Assembly: GCF_918797505.1 (NCBI RefSeq)
Contig: NC_092793.1
Span: 91,524,411-91,588,410 of the forward strand
DNA: 64,000 nucleotides
Direction: 5' to 3'
Source: Bemisia tabaci
Lineage: Eukaryota > Arthropoda > Insecta > Hemiptera > Aleyrodidae
Shown: in pieces, positions 42,301 through 54,300 of the stretch
Layout of the letters: every line of letters begins with the position of its first letter
Position numbering within the stretch: position 1 is the first letter of the stretch
Notes under the pieces: model-generated
Told to the model about the DNA's origin: nothing
The model's database searches: none
What the model saw: the letters and a program-made list of their open reading frames with translations, nothing else
Position numbers and translations under genes: made by a program

Positions 42301-45300
42301 AAGCTGATAGAAGTTCTCCAAAAGCCAAAATGGCGGCCATAATGGCTGCCGCCCAGGCATTGAACGCGTTTGAACAGTAGGGTGTCCCATTTTGGACGTT
42401 ACAAAAAAAAAAAATTGCGAAATCCAACAGAGGTACCTGCCAAAAAGTTGTCTCATAGTTAGAAAAAAAAGCACAAAAAAATCTCAGGGTCGTAGCTAAA
42501 GTTTGAGTGGTCCCGCAAGGTACTTAAGATGTTTCACCGATTTCTCATCTTGGCAATCTTGGCGATCTTGCAGATTTTTTTTCGGTAAATGCAATCGAGG
42601 TAAAAAGTCGCAAATGCGGATAATGAGACTTCTGATACTATATTTTAAGAGAAAAATAACGGTTTGGACCCACGAGGATCAGAATCCCTCGTTCTTAGCT
42701 CTCAAAATGCAAAAATCAGCGATTTTAGCATTTTGTAGTCAAACCGCTGCTCGACCGTCGCTCGACTTAAATGTCGCGGCATTTGACGCGCTGTTTCACA
42801 ATGATCCCATTGTAGGAGTAAAAAGTCCTTCAAGTATGTTCATTAGAGGTGTAAGAGGGTCACTTTAGCCAATTTTTGTTGCTTTTAAACATTGAGCTCA
42901 TTGTTTAAAATGTTTTTTGCTTTTTGTTTTTTTTTTTGTTTTGTTAATATAATTTTCCTGTTTTTCATCATTTTTTAAAATGGTTTAAAAAGGGCGACTC
43001 ATCTTGCACCAAAATTGAACTCCTTTGGCGAACAATATACGTAGGTGGTCAAATACTTCCTCTAAAACAGTTTTTGGATTCAAAGCCTCCCAAAAAAGCC
43101 AATGTTGCCATATTTTATCCCCGGAAAACACAAAAAACCGAGTACCTATTTCAGTATTTGGAGGCTGTTCCTCACCGAGCTCATTGAGCAAATTTCAGCA
43201 AACCTTGAATTTTCATACGTTATGACCAGATTACTAGTGATTATGTACATGTGTTTATCTATACAGCCTCTCACCGCGGCGCGACGTTGCCACATACCAT
43301 CGATAAAATTCGATAGAAATCCGCGTTTCCTTAGATTTGAGCCATTTTTTCGGATATTGCACATGGAATACATATGGGTCATTCCACGTCAACGCAACCA
43401 AGCTCGAAACCCGACCCCCTCCGATTTGGCTGAAAATTGGTGTACGGGGTCTTTATATCATATTAAGAAACCAATTTTGAAGGGTTTTCCCATCTGACGC
43501 CCCGTTCGCGAGATATCGACCCCCAAAGATGGGGTGAATTTTAGCGGTATTCAAAACAGCCCGTTTTAGCGATTCTCATTTTCTCGACTCTCCTCTCTTT
43601 GACTCTCCATAGCGAGACTCTTTATCAATCCATCATGCTTTGAAAGAGTGTTTCTAGACCACTTTTTCATGTAGATTCTGAATATGCCATCGAAATTGAG
43701 CTGAGAATTATTTAAATGACCGTAATTCAGGCTTTTTTAAAATTTACTCTTTCTTTGCCATTCAATGTTCAAACTGAAATATTCAAAATACAGTCTCTCC
43801 GATTTTGTGTGAGTACTTCATAGAACAGTGCATAGAGCGCGCTAAATATGCTCGTACAAGTAGAGTAACATCCTCGAATTCTTTTTTAGGGGGTCCGGCC
43901 CTTCCCGCATTGCAGGGTCCAGCCCTACCTTCTTCAGGACCCAGCCCTACCTTCTCCAGGGCCCAGCCCTATGTGGTTAGTGCTCGGCCCCGCCTCAGGT
44001 AGGACTAGGCCCTGAGGCAGGTAGGGCTGAACCTTAACTGCAGCATGGGCCTGCCCCTTCGATGTTTAGGTGAAGCAATGGGCCTGTTGCATGCAAGAGA
44101 TACAGTCGCGCGAATAGACTTTTTAGAGGTTAAATGACACGAAAATTACAATGGTCACATTAAAAAAGTCTGAAACACACTTCTTACTGCGCAATTTGCG
44201 TTGTTAGGAACGCGCTTTTTCAAATTTCCCGCGTCTGGGGGCGGTTTTCTAACGGAAACAATTAACGGCAACTCGCGGCGGCTATTTCCGGTCAACTAAA
44301 ACTGACAACATAACCTAAAAATCGGAGCTCGTGATATCGTGAAATGAAATGTAGAAGGATTGCGTTGGATATTTAAAAGTTGATCGATTTGGTTACCGCA
44401 TAAAGCGTATATGGACCACTATAAAAGATCACGTTGGGTTTCTAAACAAACTGAAGGAAAAAATAACAACAACAACAACGACTCGGCATCTTCCGGAAAT
44501 CACCGAGCCCGCCGTTTGCTCGTTTCCGGTGATTAGAAAACTGCCCCCCGACGCGGGAAATTTGAAAAAGCGCGTTCCTAACAACGCAAATTGCGCAGTA
44601 AGGAGTGTATTTCAGACTTTTTTAATGTGACCATCGTAACTTTCGTCTCATTTAACCTCTTGAAAGTCTATTCGCGCGGCTGTATCTCTTGCATGCAACA
44701 GGCCCATTTTACCTACCCCGGGTGTAGGGCCGGCCCTGCCCCGCAGGTCCCAACCCTAAACTCGTTTTTTCCGTGGAGATAGAAGGGGATCATACATTGT
44801 GCCAATATCTATTATTTTAAGACCCTGCGCTTATAGACAACCAATTTCTTACGATTTCTAGTCATGATGTTTGTGCACGAGGATGCGACTTTCAAACATT
44901 GACCGTGATCTGAGGACCAAAAAGAAACAGTGCCACATTTCAAAAACACGGGTTCTCAATGCTGAATTTTTGCACACCCTTAAACCTAGCCCTATCCCCC
45001 CCCCACCCCCGTCCTTTTGGACGGGTACCGATTCCTAAGAATGCTGCCTCTTAATTTCCCCATTTTTTTCTCAAACCGCAAAGTGGAAATTCCTCTACCC
45101 CCCCAAAGTCCTTCAAGGAGTTTGCACTCCCTAAGATTTGGACACACCACAAACATCATGCTTAGAATTCGTAAGAAATGGGTCGTCGATAAGAGCAGGA
45201 TCTTAAAATAATGATTATTGCCACAAGGTATGATCCCCTTCCATCTCTGAATACTGCATTTTAAGTTTTACATAAGTATTCCATGTGCAATATCCGAAAA

Positions 45301-48300
45301 AATGGCTCAAATCTAAGGAAACGCGGATTTCTATCGAATTTTATCGATGGTATGTGGCAACGTCGCGCCGCGGTGAGAGGCTGTATAGATAAACACATGT
45401 ACATAATCACTAGTAATCTGGTCATAACGTATGAAAATTCAAGGTTTGCTGAAATTTGCTCAATGAGCTCGGTGAGGAACAGCCTCCAAATACTGAAATA
45501 GGTACTCGGTTTTTTGTGTTTTCCGGGGATAAAATATGGCAACATTGGCTTTTTTGGGAGGCTTTGAATCCAAAAACTGTTTTAGAGGAAGTATTTGACC
45601 ACCTACGTATATTGTTCGCCAAAGGAGTTCAATTTTGGTGCAAGATGAGTCGCCCTTTTTAAACCATTTTAAAAAATGATGAAAAACAGGAAAATTATAT
45701 TAACAAAACAAAAAAAAAAACAAAAAGCAAAAAACATTTTAAACAATGAGCTCAATGTTTAAAAGCAACAAAAATTGGCTAAAGTGACCCTCTTACACCT
45801 CTAATGAACATACTTGAAGGACTTTTTACTCCTACAATGGGATCATTGTGAAACAGCGCGTCAAATGCCGCGACATTTAAGTCGAGCGACGGTCGAGCAG
45901 CGGTTTGACTACAAAATGCTAAAATCGCTGATTTTTGCATTTTGAGAGCTAAGAACGAGGGATTCTGATCCTCGTGGGTCCAAACCGTTATTTTTCTCTT
46001 AAAATATAGTATCAGAAGTCTCATTATCCGCATTTGCGACTTTTTACCTCGATTGCATTTACCGAAAAAAAATCTGCAAGATCGCCAAGATTGCCAAGAT
46101 GAGAAATCGGTGAAACATCTTAAGTACCTTGCGGGACCACTCAAACTTTAGCTACGACCCTGAGATTTTTTTGTGCTTTTTTTTCTAACTATGAGACAAC
46201 TTTTTGGCAGGTACCTCTGTTGGATTTCGCAATTTTTTTTTTTTGTAACGTCCAAAATGGGACACCCTACTGTTCAAACGCGTTCAATGCCTGGGCGGCA
46301 GCCATTATGGCCGCCATTTTGGCTTTTGGAGAACTTCTATCAGCTTATTTTGTTATTTGGACCTCATTTTTGGAATCTACGACCCAAAAAACCTATACAG
46401 TGACACCTCATTCGACAATATTTGCCTCAACAAAATATTTCACCCCGCAACGGCAGCCCTTTTGATTTTTTTGGGCTTCAATGGATCCGTGGTAAGTTTT
46501 TGACATCATAGGTGAAATCTCCGACCCAAAGAACCCTACCAAGGACACCCTACTTGGCACTTTTACATACGTATCGCAGTTTTGACCCTATCTTGGAGAT
46601 TTTGGCGGCCATCTTGGATTTGGGGCATCCCTTTGGGTCGGAGAGTATTTTGGACCTCAAATTCGGATTCTACGACCAAAATTACATAAAAGTTGACCCC
46701 AATCATGACATCAAAATCAAATTCCATAATTTTCACCCCCCCCGAGCCCCCATTTTGGCCGCCACACAGTGCAGTGTCCAATGGAAATAAGTCAAATTTT
46801 CAAACATATAAAATGGAAAAAGTGATGAGATATATGAAAAGAGGGGGGATTGGTGGTATCATTTTCAATGTTTGTTTACTGATTTGCATCAAATTGGCGT
46901 AAGGGGAGGTGATGAGATAAGCTCCGCGCGCGGTGACACCGGTCGCCGATGACGCGCTAGTGTTGTGATAGCAGTGATAAAGGCTGATTGACACCGTCCC
47001 AAATGTCCGGTTGGTGCTAATAATGGCTACACACACTCCCGGTAAGTTATTTAATTTAGATTATATCATAAAAATTATTTTTTCAACTTCTAAACATTAC
47101 TTTTCAGCACGTTTTTCGATGGTACTCTAATTTTACATTCTTCCCTCTTACTTAAACTTTAAAGACGTTTTTAAGAAAAACCAAAAATAACCAATTTTCC
47201 TGACAAGTGGTAATGATTGCAAATTTCCTGTAGATTCTGAATTTTTAGGTCCCATCTGCGTCTGGCTGCGAATAATAAAGTTATATCGTTTTTTCTGTCT
47301 CAAGGTCTGCCTCTGAATAACTCTGCTCTATTTGACTTATATACGCAAACATCGAAGGAGGAGCGAGTTGCAGCGATTGAAGGGAAACTTCGAGCCTATT
47401 TCGTTAACCAACATGTCTCAGATGAAAACTGGGCAAAATTTGCCAAAACGAAGTGCCTACATTTTGATACGTTGTGGAAAAAACATTCTAGAAGCAAATG
47501 TAGGGTAAGAAAATACGAAGATCGTTTTTTATCAACAGCGATTTCGTTGCCGGACTACTGTCTTCCGCAGACTCCCCATTCTCAAAAATCAGGTATTGGA
47601 GCGCCTCAAAAAAATTTTTCAGACTGCTGTTACAAAACAAAAAAACTTAAAGTTGAGCCCCTCTTGGCTTATACCTCGGAGGAGTTGAATTTTGCTGCAA
47701 AAATTAAGTCACCCGAGGCTCCGGTTAATACCCGAAGGATGTCAATGTACGAAACTCTTGCTTTAACACTAGACCTAGACTTGTCGGAGCGAAAGTATGA
47801 TGTGTTAAAAAATTATGTAAATAGAGTACATGCGGGTTTGATGCCCACCCTCTACAGTTTGAATAATTTTAAAAAACAGTTCTACCCTAAAATTATGTAT
47901 GCATCGGACACTCAAGTCCAAGTAGACGCACAGGACATGTTAAATAAAACAATAAATAGTCTCTTCCTGATGTTAGAGGAGGAAATTTTGAAAAATTATT
48001 GTTCTTCTAGTGAATTTGTCGTTGTATTTAAATGGGGCATGGATGGTAGCTCTGGACATAGTACATATAAACTCCCATTTAGAGATGAAAGTAACATTGA
48101 TCAAGAAACAGTCCAAAACACTGATCAAGAATCAGATCATGAGACTGACTCAGAAACTGACCAAGAAACTGGTCAGAACACTGAAAAAGATCCTATCTCA
48201 CAAACAGATGAATTTTTATTTTTTATAGCGTTCCTCCCAATATTTGTCAAAGAAAAACAATCCGGTTCAATAGTTTGGCGAAATCCGCGACCATCCTCGC

Positions 48301-51300
48301 CCCACTATTGCAGACCATTAAAATTTATGTTCTGCAAGGAAAATAAAGACATCACCCTGCAGGAATATAAAAGATTTGATGATTTGTTTAAAAATGCTAT
48401 TGAGAAATGTGATGTAAACATAAATAATAAGTTTGTAAATGTGGAATCCGAGTTCCACTTTACGATGATTGACGGCAAAGTATGTGACATCGTAAGTGGA
48501 ACAAACTCTTGTTCGGTATGCGTTATTTGTAAGGCCAAACCTACCGCGATGAATAGTTTAGATGTGGAGAAATTTATTCCTAATAAAGAAAACTACAAAT
48601 ACGGTTTATCTACACTTCATTGTTGGATCCGTTTTTTAGAATGCTGCCTGAAAATAGCCTTTCGATTACAAGTAGAAGAATGGAAAGAGACCGAGCAATA
48701 CAAGGCATTGAAAAAAACTAAAACGAAAGAGGACAAACGAGAAATTCAAATTATAGGGAAAAAATTAAAGGCTGATACTAAAAAACGAATCCAGCAAGAA
48801 ATGAAGGTTTCATTAGGGCTAAATATATCAAAGCCGAAACAAGGTTTTGGGTCATCGAACGACGGCAACACAGCCCGGACTTTTTTTCAAAAACATGAAA
48901 TAACTTCGAATATCACAGGTCTTGACCATCAATTGCTTGTGAATTTTCATGTGATACTGAGACTTTTGAATTGTAAGGAGGATCTCAATCTCGAAAAATT
49001 TGACGAACTGACTAAAGAGACCTTATCTTTATACATGGCAAAATATCAGTGGTATAAACTTCCTCAAACCGTGCATAAAATTTTGATTCACGGTTCGGAG
49101 GTAATGCGTAATTTTGATTTTCCAGTCGCTTTTTTAGCCGAGGACGCCTTGGAGGCCACTCACAAAGACATCAGAAGTGAGCGTGATGGTCGTACTCGAA
49201 AAAGGAGCCGCGTAGAATCGAACATCGATTTAATGAATCGTCTGGCCCTAAAATCCGATCCTCATGTAACCAGTTTCCGATGTAGCGCATTAAAAAAAAA
49301 AAAAAAATAAGAACTCTCGTGATGATCTAACAAAATATTTACTTGTCCCGGAGGAAACCAATGTCTTGGAGGAAATTGTGACAATTTACGATAATGAAAT
49401 CAGTTCCTAAAGTCAATTTTTTGTTTTCGATAAGATTTTATTTTCACCATTTACTATGTTTCATTTTTTCTGACCGAAGCTAGTCATTTCTTTTGTTTCC
49501 TTATATTGTTTGTAATTTGTTGTGTTTTTATGGGTTTTTTTGTTTTTTTCCTTCTTTTCTCTTCTTGTCCCTTGTGAGGTTTGATTTTGTTGTTAATTTT
49601 CTGTGATATTTTACTGTGATGAATTTTTATTTTTTGAAGTGCCTTTTTCTTTTTATTAAATATTTCTAATATGATCAAATCAAATTTTTCATCCATTTTC
49701 TCATGCTGATCCTCGGAAACCTCATTATTTCATTTTGTATATTTGAATTTCTCAGTGGTATTGACGCAGCATTGAAATCCGGAATTAAAGAGAGGATAAA
49801 CCTCAGCCTTGTTAGGCCCAGGGTTAAAAAATAAAATATGCATAGTTAATATCTGTAAGTGTACAGTCGATTTTTGGAGCGAGCTTGCGTGAATCTATAC
49901 ATTTTAATCGTTGAATTATAGCTAAAAAAGCTGATTTTTCCAGGCGCTTTGGCAACACAGCATTTTAATGGAGGGGTCATGAGAGGGCCAGATACCCTCG
50001 TAAGCCTTATACGTTATGATTTCAGGTTGGTTTTTCCTCTTTTTTCCACAAAAATAATGCATTCAAGTCATTACACTAAGTGGGAAAATAACGACACATT
50101 TGGCAAAATTTGGCAACACTGTGTTCTATCATTTGGGGAAGTTTGGAGAACTTTGACTTCAACACAAGCAAGTACATGATAAATACTTAATACTGTCAAA
50201 TTTTCATTGAATTCTATGCATTATTCGATCAGATATGAATTATTTCCTATCCGCCCATAAGGTCACTGCACTGTGCGCCATCTTGATTTTGGGGCGTTAG
50301 ACGCAAAATTGAGCTTGACAACATCGAAATTCTTTTTTTACGCATCGAAATGAAGAGATTAAGATATTTTCCACACTTGCTTCACTTACCGTTCCACGGG
50401 AAGCTTTTTTTGAACATAAGAACCCGGACTAACAGGCATTCTTGGAGGCTCTAGATTTCGAAATAAGCGTTTGCCCTAAAAATGGCGGATGTCAGCGACT
50501 GCCATTGTTACGTATATGTCCTCATGGATGAAAAAATAAATATATCGATGATGATGAGCTCAATAGTTAACGCCCATGTAAATTACATGGATGTTATTGA
50601 TTTTACCACATCATGATTGTAGCCATACACTGATTTACACAAAAACGATTACAATAAAAAACAAGAAGAAAAATTCGACAGGAATATGTTGGAAAAGCGT
50701 GCTGAATAACTGAAATGATGGACACATACCTACTATTTTCACGTCTTTGCTATTTGTATTAATTGGTACTTTTTGCTGAATTTGGGAGAAAATATTGATT
50801 CATGAACGTTTATTGTAAATTAATTTTAAAGATTCCGTCCAATTATCTTGATTTTAAGCTAATATGCGGCATTTACGCACGACCGCGATTTGGGCGAACT
50901 GCGGTGCATCGAAATCGCGTTGAGTTAATCTCTTTGGATTTCGAACTGTAACTTCTCTCCTATTCGGCCGATTTTTACAAATGAAGTTTCTTCTTATTTG
51001 TATTTTAACGGAGAGTAAGGAAATACTCGCTAAATGGATGGAAAACAATACAAAAATTGGTGGATCCTGGCGTCACAGTGTATGGTTAATTGGGCGTGAA
51101 AGATAAGGTTCGACGGCGAGGCGAGGGTCGCCGTCTTTTATTACCTCGCTCCAAACCAGACACCTAAAGCGATATCAGGAGATAATTGCAGTGGTTTAAG
51201 TGGATTCCTACGGGGGCCTTGGTTAGTACATGGTATATTGAGTCACGAGGCTGATGAGCCTCGTGCACTTACAGCGCAAGACGCTCATTGGCTAAAAAGT

Positions 51301-54300
51301 TTAGGCGGGGAAGAAGCTTCTTAAGTTGAGTCCTCCGAGCGTAGAAAAACTTGTATGAAGTTTCTGTCAAATGAAATGATACAGATTTGACAGGAAAATG
51401 TTCTCAAGGGTTTCCAATCAGCAGTTCGATCGGTTTATTGGTAAAAGACCATCAGGGCTTAACAGTGTAACGGTTCAAAGAGAAAAAAACGGGTCCGAGG
51501 AAAATATATTTGGATGGCCCATTGAATAGCATTGGTTGATCGGTGTGCTGTACTATAGTACATCCGAGTGATTTCAAAAGGCGAACCCTACTGGCACGCT
51601 TGATAATGGCTGAAAGATAAAAATCATCAAACCAGGATGTTGACTAAAATCTCTGGGTAAGCTGTCTACTAATAATAAACACTATGATTTCCTCTTCTAA
51701 AAATGTAAGTATCACATGCAGTAAGGAATTCCTACCTGGACACATGAGGAATCCAGGTCAATGGAATTGTATAGGACGGTTTGATTTTGGTTCCAGAAAG
51801 TATGTTGAAAATGCCAACTTCAATGTTGCCCTTTGTAAGCAATACTAATTGATACAACCTGTTATTCTGAGCCCAAAAAAGGACATCTTTGAGGCTGGAA
51901 CAAAAATCAGGACTTTTCAGTCTCCCAAAGCCTCATTCAGCAGGGACCTTCACAGTTAAAATTTTCGAGAGACAAAGTTGAGAAAAGCATGGAGTTAAAA
52001 AAAGGAAAAAAGAGATGAGACAAAGAAATTACTACACACACCAACACGCACACCCTCTCTCACACACAGACACACGGACCCAAACCAAGAAATAATGATA
52101 AATTATAAGGGTTCATAAAAGAAGAGAAATACTTGTCATCTACTGCAGGGCGATTATTGAAATGATATCGACTCTATTTCGCCGCTTTGTCGTGTCCCGC
52201 AATCGACTGAGTGCCACTCAGTCGATAAATGGCCGATGGATTGCGCGGCACGACAAAGCGGCAACATAGAGTCGATGTCATTTCAATAATCGCCCCGCAG
52301 GACAGCACTTAAAGGGTCAAATAAATGGGTTGAATGTTAGAAAAATGTGACCGATTATAAAAGTCGGAAACTCCCAATAAATTTTGAGAGGAAACGATTT
52401 TAATTAAGAGTTTACTTATTATCTATGGATACTGTGGCATGCTTATAAATATATAAGTAGAAATTTGTGTTGGAGCGTACGCGAGGGTATGAGTGTGGGA
52501 GGGTGTTTGTGGGTGTTACATAGCAAGTTGAATAGATCTGCTGCGATTATTCGATGGAGCAAAACGAGGGCATGAGCAAAGTCTAAAATTCAATCTCTGA
52601 TTCAAAATTTGGACATTTTTGAGCTTTCTGCTTTAAAAAATATAATACAGAACTGATAAAATTTGATTCGAAACAATTGCTCTGCTCTGATAACTCCAAG
52701 CAGGATCCAAAGTGACCACAATTTTGTGAGATTCTCTTTTGAATAACACAAACAATGAAGAAACATGAATACACATTATTGTGGAATATCTATGTTCTTT
52801 TCTGCTTCAAATTATTTAAGTGCGAAGAAGCATCTTGGTTGTTTGTAATTTTTAAAACCATATCACTTGATGACAGCCACTTTCGGTTTTGCATAGAGCC
52901 ATTGTCTTGTGCATCAAAATGCATCTTGACCGTAGTATAATTCTGGACGCGAAAAATCCAAAATAGTAGAACTTTCTTGCACAATTGTGACTTTTGAGTG
53001 AATTCACACGAGAAACAATTATTTTAGCTCTAGCAAAGGTTTGCAACATGCCCAATAAGTAAATTCATTAACATTCCTACTTAAAAAATTCAAATACTGT
53101 GACTCATGCCAGAACACGATGCGACTCTTTGGTACGCCACAAAAAAAGTTGGAAAATTTTATCTCCTCGGGTTGCAATAAGTGATAGAACATATAAAAAA
53201 ATTCGCGCAAAGTTTGAGCCCGATCCTATTATTTTTAAAATTCCTGCTAACGACTTTTTTTTACTAAAATCTTGATTTGTCTAGGATTGTGCGAATATTC
53301 GAAAATCTCAAATATTCGAGTTCGAACTCGAACTTAGAAACCTCGAATAATCGAATTATTCGACGACATTGAAAAAACTTCAAATCTGAATAAGAAAGAC
53401 CGACTATTCGTCTGATATTCGAACACTCGGCCATCGTGATGACGTATTAGTAGAAACTCGATCTGGCGCGCAGTTCAAACTACTTGTTTTGAGGTTACGT
53501 AAACAAAGGCGTTTCATTGGTTCATCCAGCGCACGGCACTCTCACTAGACGGGTCAATTCAAAATTCACGCCACTTGAGTTCCACCTAATTCGTCATCAA
53601 CAATCGGCGAATGTATTAACCTCCATTCCCTCAGTGGCGTGCGGTCCGGATAAGCAAGGCAAGCACTGCTTGCCCAAAGATTTCAAAAGAAAGAAGAAAA
53701 TTACACCTGTTAGATGCATGTTTTACATTTTAGCAAATATATTTATAAAGCGTGTTCAGTATGTAAATTGCATTAAAAACAGAAAGAGAGAGACAGAAAT
53801 ACGTATAGTGCCACTAAAGTATAGGTAAGCACCAGAGCGGATGGAGGTGGCGCTGGCGCAGCGCGCTGCGCGGCCTGAACACGGGCCGACTCATGCGCTG
53901 GAGAATCGCTTGCGATCAGCTGAGCGGAGAGCCCCTGCTCGGCGGCGGAATCAAGGCGGGCGGGGCGGGTAGAGCGGTACGTTCCGAGTCCGAGCCCTTC
54001 GCTACGCGATCGCAGCTCGCTTCTCTTGGCCATCTCTTGGCCCGTCACCGCAGCGCAGCGCGCTGCTTCTGCCTCCGATGCGCTATCTCGCTCCCTCTTT
54101 CCGTCGCGGTTGTAATTGCTCCTACGGAGCAAATGCCCTTAAATTCTATAAAATTTCGCTCACTTGATCGAATTAGTGATGAATTAGAAAATTCTTGATC
54201 ATGTTTTAAACGCAGAAAATTCTAATTTTCTAACTTATTTTTCCAATTTCTAATTTTAAACTCAAAAAATTCTAAATAATGTAGAATAAAGACTACAGTA

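Larger units (their letters stand above)
46765..50275 (+). mobile_element. Transib DNA transposon (RAG1-type), apparently near-complete
   Basis: A 3,511-bp element bounded by CACAGTGCAGTG at both ends (inverted) and flanked by a 5-bp GC-rich duplication CGCCA (46,760-46,764 and 50,276-50,280). GC-rich 5-bp duplications and CACNRTG termini are hallmarks of Transib. The opposite arm of the surrounding foldback shows the unoccupied site (GGCCGCCATCTTGATTTTGG, inverse). It encodes a RAG1-core-like transposase. It lies in the EMC1 intron between exons L and K, antisense to the gene. Confidence 0.95.
41727..50430. repeat. Large foldback structure with 1.64-kb near-identical arms
   Basis: The left arm, 41,727-43,370, is inverted at 45,277-46,764 and continues at 50,281-50,430 after the Transib insertion. 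The arms are so alike that a 121-residue translation (42,503-42,868 plus and 45,779-46,144 minus) is identical. Only scattered differences are visible (for example near 41,957 against 46,685). The spacer (43,371-45,276) holds two further nested inverted repeats. No transposase is encoded by the arms. The similarity implies recent formation, gene conversion, or an assembly effect. Confidence 0.9.

Noticed and set aside
42503..42868. 121-codon ORF duplicated at 45,779-46,144
   Set aside because: Identity reflects the inverted-repeat arms at the DNA level. The protein has no recognisable domain and competing frames are equally conserved.
52855..52962. Candidate for the missing EMC1 exon (minus strand 'ILMHKTMALCKTESGCHQVIW')
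   Set aside because: Weak resemblance to '[21 protein letters not shown]', but no consensus donor in the needed phase and it would still be too short.
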